From Brassica napus (Eukaryota; Streptophyta; Magnoliopsida; Brassicales; Brassicaceae): a stretch of 64,000 nt of DNA. The DNA is taken from positions 32,526,137-32,590,136 of the forward strand of contig NC_063450.1 of NCBI RefSeq assembly GCF_020379485.1, written 5' to 3'. The notes beneath the pieces were generated by a model, which did not search any database, was not told where the DNA came from, and saw only the letters and a program-made list of their open reading frames with translations. Below are positions 34,934 through 45,690 of the stretch, piece after piece (positions within the stretch are counted from its first letter, which is position 1; every line of letters begins with the position of its first letter). A program made the translations under genes and the position numbers.

Positions 34934-35390
34934 ACATAAATGGTTCGAATACGTTTGATACATTTGAGAATATTACCTTATTTAGTTTGTATGTTCTTTT
35001 TTTGGAAAGAGCTAATGGCATAGCTGTAAATATTTGCAAAATCCAATGAGTCTTCAAACAAAGATATTGTGTTTTAATAGTATATATACATAAATGGTTC
35101 GAATACGTTTGATACATTTCATAATATTACCTTATTTAGTTTGTATTTTTTTTTTGGGAAGAGATAATGGCATAGCTGTAAATATTTGCAAAATCCAAGG
35201 AGTCTTCAAACAAAGATATTGTGTTTTAATAGTATAGATACATAAATGGTTCGAATATGTTTGATACATTTCAGAATATTACCTTATTTAGTTTGTATTT
35301 TTTTTGGGGAAGAACTAATGGCATAGCTGTAAATATTTGCAAAACCCAAGGAGTCTTCAATTTTTTTTTTTATGTTTTAATAGTATAGAT
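34934..35390. repeat. Tandem repeat, ~153-bp unit, three copies
   Basis: Units begin ACATAAATGGTTCGAATA(C/T)G at 34934, 35088 and 35240 (offsets 154 and 152 bp). They share GGCATAGCTGTAAATATTTG and GAGTCTTCAA. Shorter related pieces (GGTACACGAA, TTCGAATACGTTTGATAC) occur just upstream from about 34800. The array lies within TNL intron 3. Confidence 0.88.
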
Positions 35391-35814
35391 TTTTAAATAT
35401 TTGTATTAAAATATAGATATATATATATATTAATAATATTAAAATTCACTAAATTTTAAATTTTGGTTCCTGTCTCCTTTGTTATATTATTTTGTTTTTA
35501 GTGTATTAGATATATGTACTGTATTATGAGTTTTTGATGTAATTCGACAAAAATAGCAAAAATATTTTAAAATAACAAAAATAAGAGATGAACTTTATTT
35601 TGAAGAAAATAAATAATATTTTATTTTATTTATGTTTATATGAACTTATATAGTCTTTATACACAACTTTTTCTTAGTCAACTATAAACTATATATAGTC
35701 ATTATTAATTATGATATTAATAGAACCATATATTTTGATCTATCCCTACTAAGAAGTAAAAATATATTTATCGTGTTTTGTAATTTATTTATTACTAATT
35801 TATATATATAATAC

Positions 35815-36126
35815 CTTCTCTCCATCCCAAACTTGCTCAATACGACTGTAAGGTAGGTTGAGGTCTATAAGATTCTTCGGGTTAAAATCTTCTGGTAACT
35901 TCTTCAGTGGAAATTTCAGCCAGTGAAGATACCGAATCTCCTCCAACTGGAACTGGAGTCCGTCGCGGAAGTACAAGTTGCATGTAGCTTCGCCGTCTTT
36001 AGGAAAACTTGAGTTGTAAATTTTCAAATATCTGAGATCTCCCATATATTTGAATGTGTCACTACCTAGACTCATTTTCCCTACGTCAGACATATCAAGA
36101 AAAATTCCTCGGACCTTAGTTGCTTT
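35815..36126 (-). CDS. TNL exon 3: NB-LRR linker and first leucine-rich repeats
   Basis: Bounded by acceptor TTTGCAG and donor GAGAAG/GTAT, 104 codons in phase 0 on both sides. It opens with KATKVRGIFLDMSDVGKMSL, the conserved TNL linker, then LRYLKIYNSSFP, LRR units ending LPLKKLPEDF-like text (FPLKKLPEDFNPKNLIDLNL) and YSRIEQVWDGEK. This exon is normally a separate piece in RPS4-like genes. Confidence 0.88.
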
Positions 36127-36209
36127 CTGCAAAGTCACATAACAAGTTAAAATGTAAGCTTAATTCAGAAAATAACTTCAAATGTGTAACAAAAGTTAAA
36201 ATCACCCAC

Positions 36210-37398
36210 TGCTTTGTTTAGGAGAATAGCAATGATCTCGCCATGGTTAAACAACCTACGCCCACTAGCTGAATTTTCAGAGGATGATTGTGACTCTAGT
36301 CCCATTGCGAATGTGTACATCAGATCATTCAACTCTAGTCGACCGCCACAAATGGTTATCAAGAACTTGTCCGCAAGATGTCTTATTTCACTCACATTCC
36401 CTTGCACCGAAGAATCCAGCAAACAGCTCACATGATACTCATCTTCAGACCTGAAGAAACATGCCACATCAAGGAACAAATCCTTATGGTGTTTGCTAAG
36501 ATCATCATAAGAACTTCTCAACACATTATGAATTGTCTTGCTAATCGGGCTTTTTGCAAGCTCTCCAAGCTTTGATACCCAATACGCCTCGTCCTTTGTA
36601 AGAAGCTCACCACCAAGTACTTTAAGAGCTAATGGATGTCCCCTAGAGTAATCCACAAACTCTCTTGCAAGCCTCATGAACCTTGGCTCGCAAGAACCCG
36701 TCGTGAATGCGTGTTTTTCAAAGTATTTAAACCCATCCTCGTCGCTCAGGCCCGGCACTAGATAAGTTTCATCCACCATTCCCGTGATTGCGAACTTGCT
36801 GCTCGTTGTGATGACAACTCTGCTTCCTTCTCTTAACCATTTTCGTCCACCAAGAATCATATCTATCTGACTCTTTTCACTCACATCGTCAAGAACAATT
36901 AATACTTTGCTTTCGCTTAGCTCATCTTTTAAAGATTCTAGTGTAAACTCATCATATCTTATTTCCTTTCCATCATGTTTGCTCCTCATTAAACCATATA
37001 GGAGGTCCTCCTCCAACCTGTGGATTCCAAGAGATCTTGCCTTCGCGCGGATATCATCTAGAAACATCGTATGCAAGAACATGTATCCCCAATCTTCCAT
37101 CAATTTCTTGGCAAGAGTGGTTTTACCTATTCCAGGCATCCCAACAACCCCAATAACTCGAGTGACCTCATCTGATTCAAAATCCAACTTCTCTTCCAAC
37201 TGCTGTAGGCGTTTTTTGATCCCGAATAAGGGAGACACGTTTGAAGAAGAAGAACCAATAGGGGCATCTCCTACTAAGTTTCCTTTGGACAATCCAGTAA
37301 ATTTTTCTATTTGATTCTTAGTTCCTTGATCGGTTGAGATTTCTTCTAGCCTTTTCTTTACGTTACGCACAATTTCATTGATCACCTGGACCTCGTCG
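36210..37398 (-). CDS. TNL exon 2: NB-ARC nucleotide-binding domain
   Basis: Acceptor TTTTGTAG, donor CA/GTGGGT. The ATP/ADP switch domain is intact: P-loop GMPGIGKTTLAKKL, RNBS-A HTMFLDDIR, kinase-2 KVLIVLDDVS, RNBS-B GSRVVITTSSKF, GHPLALKVLGGEL (usual GLPLAL), and RNBS-D DLFLDVACFF. The MHD position reads ELNDLMYTF: Leu-Asn-Asp in place of Met-His-Asp. Upstream is DEVQVINEIVRNVKKRLEEI, which links TIR to NB-ARC. No stop or frameshift is present. Confidence 0.92.
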
Positions 37399-40037
37399 CT
37401 ACAAAATAGGTGACAAAAACCAAAGTCAAGCCAATAATTCCATTAAATTTGCAGTAATGCAAATACAGGCTTCTTAGGTACTAGATTCATATTCCCAATT
37501 TCAAAGCACGAGATTATTTTTACTAGTTTTGGTTAAATGATTTTTAATTAATGTTTATATATGTAAATTAGTTTGGATTTTTGCTATAATCACATTTAGC
37601 TTCGTTTGAGTTAAAATTATTGGGTTTTTGAATTATAATAGGCTTATTTTGTTTACTTCTTACAAAGTAGTATAATACTTAGTTGTTAGAAGTTAACTAA
37701 ATGATTGTTGGAGAAAATAAATTTTTGTTTAATGAAATTATTATTATTTCCCTTGACAGTTAAAACTTGTGTAGAAATACAATAGTTTGGAAATTTATTA
37801 TTCGTTTACTGATACAATAAATAATATTAATTTTTATTATATCAATAGAAAATTCTAAAATATATATAATTTTTCATAAAATATTTTAAAATTATAATAT
37901 TTGTATAATCAAAAACAAAATTATTCAAAAAATAAAAAATAAAATATTATATTTAAAATGGTTATAATTAGATTTGTCAATATTGTCCTCAATAAAATTC
38001 TAACCAATCAAAGATTTCCAAATGGCACATTTAGTAAATTCTAAGACGGACAAATATAATTTTTATATTGTGTCCATATTTTAATAAGATAGAAGTTTTC
38101 TTAGCTCAAAACACCAATAGTTTTATAAAGAAAGCTATTTTATATTTATTTAATAAAAATATTGAATTAGTTTAAATTTTACTTTTAACTTTTAACAAAT
38201 ATTTTAATTAATTATTTTTCTATTTTATTTTAAAAAAAATTGAAAAAACACCACAGATATTATATAAATATGGTAATCCTTTAAAAATTATTTTCAAAAT
38301 TAATTTTAGCAACTTTGCTAAGTTTAATCACCACAATGATTTAAAATAGAAATGATATGATGGTTTCGTGAAAAATATTACACAACTTTTATTTTGTTAC
38401 GACACATACAATTTCATTGATAAATTTTTTTTATTTTGACAAAACATGCTAAATTAGATTAATAACTAAATTTGGTTACATACCACAAATTACTTATATT
38501 CTCAGAGTTCTAAGAAATAATATAATTGTAAGTGTACAAATTTTCCAAATTAACTTAGAAAAGTCATTACTTTTTAAAAATAAAAATTTACAAACAGTTA
38601 AATTGCAAAGTTATAGTTAGATCTATTAATAATCATAAATAGATGATTAATCTAGTTTCTAAGTTATCGAATTTATTTGAATTCAAACACAATACAATAT
38701 ATTGGTTGTGTGATTGATGGTTAATTTATTGTGATAAATAATCCAAAAACTATCGATTTAGTATATTTTAACTAAAATAAACTAGACAAACTAAAATTAC
38801 CAAAATATATATTTTTATTATTTAAAAATATATTGGAAGAAATATATTTATTAAATATCGATAAGATAAAAAAAATATTCTTTTAGCTTAATTTTATAGA
38901 AAATTAGTTAAAATAAAATTTACATAAAAACATTGTTAAGGTAAAAATAGCGTATGATTATTATTATTATTTTTTTTACTGTGAAGCAAAAATCTATAAT
39001 ATTAAAATGAATATCTTCATTTAAAAAATTCTTAGAAGATATAGTTTTGCATTTGGTGCGATAAACTTTCCAGTTAAACTTATAGATTTAACCAATGATG
39101 AAAGCAATAATTGTTATATGAGGAGCATGATAATTGATAAATTTGATGATCATTTATTTGTGATATGCCTTCTTGCATAGATGAGATTATATCTACATAG
39201 TTGTAGCTACTTGACCTAGTCAAAGTTTTCAGAGTAAATCATATCTGGAAAAGTGAGAAAAAAACAATTTCTTAACCTATATCACTTGATTCGTATCAAA
39301 TTTCTGGATTTTAATCCTTGAAAGTGAGAGTAGCTAGGGCGTATATAAACTCAAAAACTGGAACTAAATCTATTTTGACTTAGCACCTGACTGGTGTAAT
39401 TGTGGATGCGATTGCGGGCGTTTGCATATGCGGATGATTGCGGTTTTCAGTGTTATTAAAAAATTGTAAGATTGGTACAAAGGCTAAAAATTAGTGCATT
39501 TGCATGATATTTATGAATGGTTAACTACTGGTTAAATAATAAATTAAGAATAATTACATTTTATATAATTATAAAATATTAAAAATCATATTATTATTAA
39601 AAAATATATTTATACAATTATACTATTAAGTTTTTAAAAATTATAGAAAATACTTTTGTCTTAAATTTTTTTTATATAAATTAAAATATAGTATATATGT
39701 TTTAATATTACTAGTATTCCAATTAAAAATTTTAACTGGTTATTTTAATTTTTATATTTATGTAGTTTTTTTGAAAAGTAATGTTTGACCCTTTCGCAAC
39801 CGTTTGTAAACGCAAACGCTAGTTGAAATTTGCTTTTGAATTTAGGCGGTGATTGGTTAACGCCGTAGAAGCTACACACAACATTATTATACCTAAAACA
39901 CTAATTTGACAACATTCAAACTTTATTAACTTTTTTTGTTTCTACAACATTGCTTAAATTTACGGCTGTACAACAGCTCTATAGAGCAATATATCTACAC
40001 CCTATTTTTATGGATATTCAAAGTATATTTACATTGG

Positions 40038-40712
40038 AAAAATTTCATGTTTACCACTTTCATGGTACCACTTTTCATCTTTACCACCACTAAAGAGATA
40101 TTTTCAAAAACACATTCTTTATTAAGTGGCAAAAGACTCTTATACCATTGTTCTCTCAATATATATGATAAATCATTATTTAAATAAAAATAAATAACTA
40201 AAAAAAATATTAATTTTTTTTTATGTTTTCGAATTATACTTTTTCAAATTCGAACTTTTCTATAAATTATTTTTCCGAAATTTTATTTTTTATTTTTTTT
40301 CATTTTCATTTTGAAAATCGAAAATTATGTTGGAAACTATTTTTTAAAATTTTTAAATTTTTTTAAGTATTTATTTATATTTTTATTAGAATCTTAAATT
40401 TCATATTCCAAAAACCCTACTCTGCCACTCAACTCGAAATCGTAAGCCTAGATTAGTTAGAGCACCTCCAATAGGGGTGCCCATTGGAGTTCTAAACATT
40501 TATATGTGTATATGTATATATTATATAAGTGTATGTAAGTGTGAGACCATTTTTTTGGGAAGAACTTCATACAAAGGTTCTAAGATTTTTACCTTTGGAG
40601 GTGCTCTTAACACTAGGGGTATAAATATATTTTACCCTTTATTAGAGTGAGGGTAAAAATTATTAGTGTAGACATGAAAAGTGGTACTATGAATGTAGTA
40701 TTTGTGGCAATT
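40038..40712. mobile_element. TIR element with ~40-bp inverted ends, host of a nested MITE
   Basis: Left text TACCACTTTCATGGTACCAC and CTTTTCATCTTTACC is matched in reverse complement by AAAAGTGGTACTATGAATG near 40677-40700. The interior is AT-rich. The MITE at 40460-40606 is inserted in it, so this element is older. No coding sequence; superfamily unknown. Confidence 0.5.
40460..40606. mobile_element. Tourist-like (PIF/Harbinger) MITE
   Basis: 147 bp with terminal inverted repeats GAGCACCTCCAA and TTGGAGGTGCTC (right end inverted, one mismatch). It is flanked by the 3-bp duplication TTA at 40457-40459 and 40607-40609, as usual for PIF/Harbinger MITEs. Confidence 0.82.
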
Positions 40713-40769
40713 TCTTATTTACATTAGCTTTATTCCAGTATTAATTTGTAAACATTAATAAGTAATAAC

Positions 40770-41271
40770 CTGTGTTTTGAAAACCGGATCGGACCGGCCG
40801 GTCGAACCGGTCGGACCGTGACTCAGTCTTCTAACCGTTTCCGAGTTGTACTAAAAACCGGATTTGAGTTAAACCGGCAAACCCGGTAAAAAACCGGCCA
40901 AACTCGGTAAAACCGGTGACCCGGTTCAATATTAAAATCTGGTTTTCTCAATTAAAATTAAAAAAAAATAAAAAAAAATTGCAAATTTATAAATATTTCA
41001 TTTAAAATCATATTTTTAAAAGTATATTTCCAAATAAATTAGTTTTCATTATATTTTTATATATTTTTAAGTTTTTATTTATTTATGTATCAATTTTAGT
41101 TAGATTCTAGAAATGATATAAATATTTATAAAAATAATTGTATATATACATATATATTTAATTATTTAAATTTGATTATAATTTAAAACCCGGTTGAACC
41201 GGTTAGACCGGTCCGACCATTGGCCCAGTTATAATGCCGAATCAATGTCCGGTCCGGTTTTCAAAACATTG
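40770..41271. mobile_element. hAT-type MITE with 8-bp target duplication
   Basis: 502 bp. The left end CTGTGTTTTGAAAACCGG pairs with the inverted right end CAATGTTTTGAAAACCGG. It is flanked by GTAATAAC at 40762-40769 and 41272-41279. The subterminal regions are rich in CCGGT/ACCGG. It has no transposase. Confidence 0.85.
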
Positions 41272-41283
41272 GTAATAACAATA

Positions 41284-41842
41284 TAACTTAAAATCGTATC
41301 ATTCATCTGTTTTTTTTTAATATGTCTAGCTGGAAAGGATAACATTGTCTGGCTGAAAATGGTCAAGTTCATTATATAAAATATATTTATAACCTCTAGC
41401 TGAAAACTGTCAAGTTCATTATATAAAAATATATTTATAACTTTTTTCAGTTACTATTAATTATTCAACAATAAAATCTATCTATATCAACATTTAAATA
41501 AATCTCGCCATATGATCTATATTTAATCAAATTATTTAAAATATTATTAAATTTGAAAAATATTTTGGTGTTAAGAGAAAAAATTACTCAAACATATTAA
41601 CATATTAATGGCTGAATATTCGTCGAAGGTTTAGTATAGCGCAAAATTCAATATTTTTTTTAAGCATGTAAACTGTTTAATTATTGTGTTTATAAACATG
41701 TTAAAATAAGATAAATATTTACAATATTAACTAATAAACATTTAAATAATATTCATCTATATAAAAGCAAAAATAAGAACCCGCAAGGACGTGCGGGTGA
41801 AGCTCTAGTATTACTTAAAATCGTATCATTCATCTGTTTTTT
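41284..41842 (+). mobile_element. Helitron-like 3' end between direct repeats
   Basis: The hairpin ACCCGCA-AGGACG-TGCGGGT (41779-41798) is followed by GAAGCTCTAG and T, a canonical Helitron terminus at 41808. A segment ACTTAAAATCGTATCATTCA plus a T run occurs both before (about 41286) and just after (41814), so the element seems to sit between two copies of the same 30-bp sequence. The 5' end may be TCTAGCTGG near 41324. Confidence 0.55.
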
Positions 41843-43285
41843 TTTTGGTTTTAAGTTTGATTTGAGAATTAATATCTTATTGTTATTCTCCTGGTTATGT
41901 ATTTATGTATTATGTCAAATTTATTTTTATTAATATTTCAAATTAGCCTATTTTATGGAAAATTTTAAAAATTAATATTGGAACATTATTAATTAATTAG
42001 AATTAGAAATTTTATAAATCTTATGATGTATTTATTAATAAAATTTTTATACATGTATATAATACAATCTACAGCTAAGTTATACCAATCATTTTTTTAA
42101 ACTATAGCTAAACTGTTACAACAAAAAAATTACATCAATAAAATCTACATGTAAAGCAAAAAATCGACATTAATAATTCTAGAGTAAAAAAAAGTAATGC
42201 TACAACTGCTACCAATCAACCTTTTAAATGATTTATAGCGTCTTTTATGATTATTGTGAAACGCTAACAATTGCTATCAATCGCAAAAACTGTGATTGTG
42301 ATTGCGAGTTATAGATAGGAAACTAGTTATACCTTTAATAGTTTTTGGGTTTAGTTTGATTGGGTTTGGAATACCTCAAAATGAACAAGTTGATCGAATT
42401 AAATATTTATTCCATATTTGGAGTATTCATTATATATTGTCTATTGATCAAAATTTAAATAATATTTTACTTGCATTTTTTTTTAGTTGGAACTTTTGAT
42501 TTCGATGAACACTTAAGTGAAGAGACAAAAAGAAGCATGGTCTGTAGCCGGCATAAGTTGTGATAGACATTTGAATTTGAGCTACTCCAAAAAACTACAT
42601 GAAACGCCATGATAGAACTATACTAAAGTTGATATTAGTGTTACTACACGACAAAACTAATATTTTGATATTTCGTACATAGAAATAGTATTTTAACCAT
42701 TTTTACACATTAAATAATATGAATATTAGTTAATTTTATATATTTTATATTTGTCAAGTAAAAAAAAAAATATATATATATATATATCTGACTTTAATTA
42801 AAAAATATATACTTAAATATCATAGATTTAACATTTCTTGTAGTATTTTTATAAGTTAAAGTATATTATAAAATCTAAGAATGTTTGTTATTTTGTGTGT
42901 ATAGATACTTTAGTTTACCTTTATAATTTACAAATTAATTAGCCGATTACTTTATTTAAATATTGCTATTATTTAATTTGATATTTAACAATGCTATACT
43001 TTTATATATACTATTATTAATTGATATTGTGTCTATAAGTAAAATTTAAATTAATATTAATGTATAATAATTACTGACAAAAATATTTAATTATGTATAT
43101 ATTTATAAAAAAATATTCTTTAAAAAAATATATTTTTATTTATAAATAATAAAATTTGATTTGATTGTTTTAGAAAAATATATATCAATATCTTTTTTAT
43201 TATTTTATTTAAAATATATTTAATTATTTAGTTGAATTAATTGAATAATTATGTTGTTAGATGACGTATTAGAGTGTGGAGTTAA

Positions 43286-43488
43286 CAGGGGCAGAGGCAG
43301 TTGCAAAGGAAAGGAGTGGGGTCAGCTGACCCCATAATTTTTATAAAAAATTATTTTTTACTTAAGAAAAATTATAAAATATTTGTTTTTATTTATGAAA
43401 AATTGTATTGATTCTACTAAAAATGAAAATTTATCCCCATTAAATTTTTTTTTGACCTTAATACAAAAGGTTTCTGGCTCCGTCAATG
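43286..43488. mobile_element. Small hAT-like element
   Basis: The left end CAGGGGCAGAGGCAG and inverted right end CATTGACGGAGCCAG resemble hAT terminal repeats (CAGGGGCGGAGCCAG type). The flanks GGAGTTAA and GTAGTTGA match at 6 of 8 bases, a possible old 8-bp duplication. It interrupts the first of several partial tandem copies of a local repeat (about 43254-43640). GGGGTCAGCTGACCCC near the left end is a perfect palindrome. Confidence 0.6.
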
Positions 43489-44379
43489 GTAGTTGATATA
43501 ATGACCCAAATTTGGTAATATCACACGATATTCCAAATTAAATTGTTAGATGACATATTAGAATGTATAGTTAATATAATGATCCAAATTTGGTAATATC
43601 ACAGGATATTCCAAAGTTAAGGTTAAGGTGTTAGATGACAGAACTGTGCTTTTATTTTAATAGTATTGAGGTGAGAGCTAATTCGAAAAGGAAACTTACC
43701 AAATGTTCTAAGAACATCTCCAATGAATCATTTTATTTGTTTTAATCGTACTTTATTTTATATTAAAAAATAGAGTGATACACAAAAAATAAATGAATTA
43801 TTCTATTCATGGAGTAAATCCATTTTTAAACTAAAATAGAAAATTGAGTAGGATTAGAGTTCTTTTAATTTACTCTAAACTTTATTTTATAATGAAAAAT
43901 AGAATGGGTCAGAGATGTAACTCTTATAACCCAAACTTGGCCTAGTCAAACTTGTTCTACTAAAACTTTTTTCCTTCTAGCTTTACTAAACAAGCTTACA
44001 AACAACATCTTTAAAATATCCAAACTTCTTGAATCGCACTTGTTCCATTCAAAGTCTGTCTTAAGTTTTCTCCTCTTTTCAATTTTTGTACACAAATTTA
44101 CAAAAGAAAAATACTTAAAACTACCCCATATTTTATAGTGTGAATATGTGGATATCAATGCCACCGAGTAACTTAAGATACCGATTATCCAATTAGCTAA
44201 ACCAGATTCCATTGCGAAATATAAGTCGTTTAATAATAGTGCACATAGATTAAGAAATCATTAATTTTTTATATTTTCTAAACAAAAAACATCATTAATT
44301 ATTTACCTAACCACAAATCAACCAATAATAAAATATAAGGTATACATATAACATTAAATGTTAATAAATTTAACATAAA

Positions 44380-44453
44380 AACCCGAAAACGTCATATAAT
44401 TTGAAACATAAAAATTTCTTTAAAATGACTTATATTAAAAAACAGAGGGAGTA
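44380..44453. mobile_element. Stowaway/mariner-like end remnant
   Basis: The text ACTTATATTAAAAAACAGAG followed by GGAGTA is the inverse of the common Stowaway-type start CTCCCTCTGTTTT. The partner end was not found, so this is a fragment in TNL intron 1 near the exon 1 donor. Confidence 0.45.
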
Positions 44454-44632
44454 CCATTCAAAAAACAAGGGTGAGTATCTAAAACGAAAGCACACGAGCA
44501 GGCCCACAAACGTTGACAAAAAAAAGCAACCGACAAACCGAGAAGTTTGCATGTTTATTTTACTTTTGTCCGTGTACCGTGTATCATTTATCTTGTCCAT
44601 GTATATAAGTGTAATTAAAATAAAAGTATTAC

Positions 44633-45113
44633 CTCTTTTGATGCACACTCACGCCTTTCTTCTTTGTGACATATGTTAGGGCCGTTCTCCATTTTGTACC
44701 CTTGTTATCATCTGTTCCCACTAATCGATTCAAATTCTCACCAAATGTTGATGTCTGTCTCCTAACTGTATCAACAGAGACCTTGTAGAACACTGGAAAT
44801 ACCACCAATTTCCCTTCAGCCACACATTCTTTGATCTCTGCCAACTCATTTAAGCACCACTGTGAGTTCGAGTACAAGCTTGAGATGACAGCGATCGCAA
44901 TGCTTGACTCCTTGATCCTCTTGAAAAATACACTTAAATCTTCTCCCAGCGGCTCCTCATTGTCGATGTAAGGATAGATTCCTTCTGCTTTCAAAGCGTT
45001 AATTAGATAACTTAAAAGCCGGGACAGAATAGCCTAGTGGTAACACTAGAGTGAACTGGATCCCAAGGCACCCGGGTTCGACTCCTCCGGGATTCCAGAG
45101 AGCAACCCAGTGA

Positions 45114-45147
<34 letters not shown>

Positions 45148-45268
45148 GTTCCAAAAAAAAAAAAAGATAACTTATGAAGTTGCCTCGGAGCTCCTCTCCC
45201 CGAAAGTTTATGAACACTTTGTGTTGTAGCGTTGGGTGGACAACATTGGTGGAGGCTGCCTTCGACAT
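44633..45268 (-). pseudogene. TNL exon 1: TIR domain split by a SINE
   Basis: The ATG at 45268 opens MSKAASTNVVHPTLQHKVFI, the standard TNL start with the TIR motif FINFRGEELRGNF. After the insertion the TIR resumes with INALKAEGIYPYIDN, ESSIAIAVISSLYSNSQWCL and NELAEIKEC. The Glu after WCLN corresponds to the catalytic Glu of plant TIR NADases and is kept. Removing 45005-45164 restores 476 coding bases that join exon 2 in phase (AG plus C gives Ser). As it stands the reading frame is lost after about residue 35. Confidence 0.88.
45005..45174 (+). mobile_element. SINE with target duplication, inserted in the TIR exon
   Basis: A tRNA-derived head has an A box TAGCCTAGTGG (45030-45040) and a B box GGTTCGACTCC (45076-45086), followed by a poly-A tail broken by GTGTTCC. 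The element (45015-45164, 150 bp) is flanked by perfect 10-bp duplications AGATAACTTA at 45005-45014 and 45165-45174. It is antisense to the TNL gene. The clean tail and duplication suggest a fairly recent insertion. Confidence 0.9.
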
Positions 45269-45690
45269 CAGAGTTCTTTTTTTTGTCGGAGAAATGTTTA
45301 AATTTGGAAACGTTTTCGGAAAATGAATAGAGTAGGAAGTCTTCTTACTAGTGGAGTATATAGCAATGTTGGAGTTAGATTCTCCTCGGGAATTAGGCTT
45401 ATTTTAAGTGTAAAACGGATGGACTATAATAAGGTAAAAAAATATTACCGAAGTAGAAAGATACTTGAAGTCCAGCAGCAAACTCATATTCACTACGATT
45501 AAAACCAGCACGGTTACATCCGAAGTGAACTGAAGACTGTTCAAAAGAGTGATAAAAAAAAATCGAACTTTGGCAATTAAAATTTACAGAAGTAAATGCC
45601 AAATAATACCAGATCAAGCCCAGTAAATGAAGACACCAAACATGACTTCAAGATCTAAAACAACATAAATGATAGAAGACGAGCACATAA
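45269..45690. promoter_or_regulatory. Upstream region of the TNL gene
   Basis: About 420 bp between the TNL start codon and the MITE cluster. The 5' UTR and core promoter should lie here. A T-rich run sits just upstream of the ATG; no unambiguous TATA box was identified. Confidence 0.4.

Larger units (their letters stand above)
31728..35814 (-). other. TNL intron 3, 4.1 kb, filled with repeats
   Basis: RPS4-type genes usually have introns of around 100 bp here. This one carries a long inverted repeat (32393-32776), a Helitron-like element (33611-34347) and a tandem repeat (34934-35390). The rest is AT-rich, with a stretch of CCGAA/TTCGG-containing repeat text at about 31930-32300. No coding sequence was found. 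Confidence 0.75.
37399..44632 (-). other. TNL intron 1, 7.2 kb
   Basis: The donor is AGAG/GTAATA and the acceptor TTTTGTAG; exon phases agree. The intron holds a TIR element with a nested MITE (about 40038-40712), a hAT MITE (40770-41271), a Helitron end (41779-41808), a hAT-like element (43286-43488) and a Stowaway-like end (near 44452), in otherwise AT-rich DNA. Between 37399 and 40037 and between 41843 and 43285 I see nothing but AT-rich sequence and a TA microsatellite near 42770. Confidence 0.7.
24536..45268 (-). pseudogene. TIR-NBS-LRR (RPS4-like) resistance gene, broken by a SINE in exon 1
   Basis: Five exons join in phase once the SINE is ignored, giving a 1331-residue ancestral length: exon 1 44633-45268 (TIR), exon 2 36210-37398 (NB-ARC), exon 3 35815-36126 (first LRRs), exon 4 30750-31727 (LRRs) and exon 5 24536-25576 (post-LRR C-JID domain and tail). 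Only intron 2 (83 bp) keeps a normal size; introns 1, 3 and 4 are about 7.2, 4.1 and 5.2 kb and packed with repeats. The sole coding lesion seen is the 160-bp insertion (SINE plus duplicated site) in exon 1, which shifts frame. A shorter NB-LRR protein from a downstream start is possible. The place next to the cyclin T gene matches the TNL block beginning at A. thaliana At5g45200. An automatic annotation would probably split this locus into several genes. Confidence 0.85.

Noticed and set aside
36206..36209. TNL exon 2 donor at G/GTGATT
   Set aside because: It would put exon 3 out of frame; the donor CA/GTGGGT three to four bases earlier keeps phase 0.
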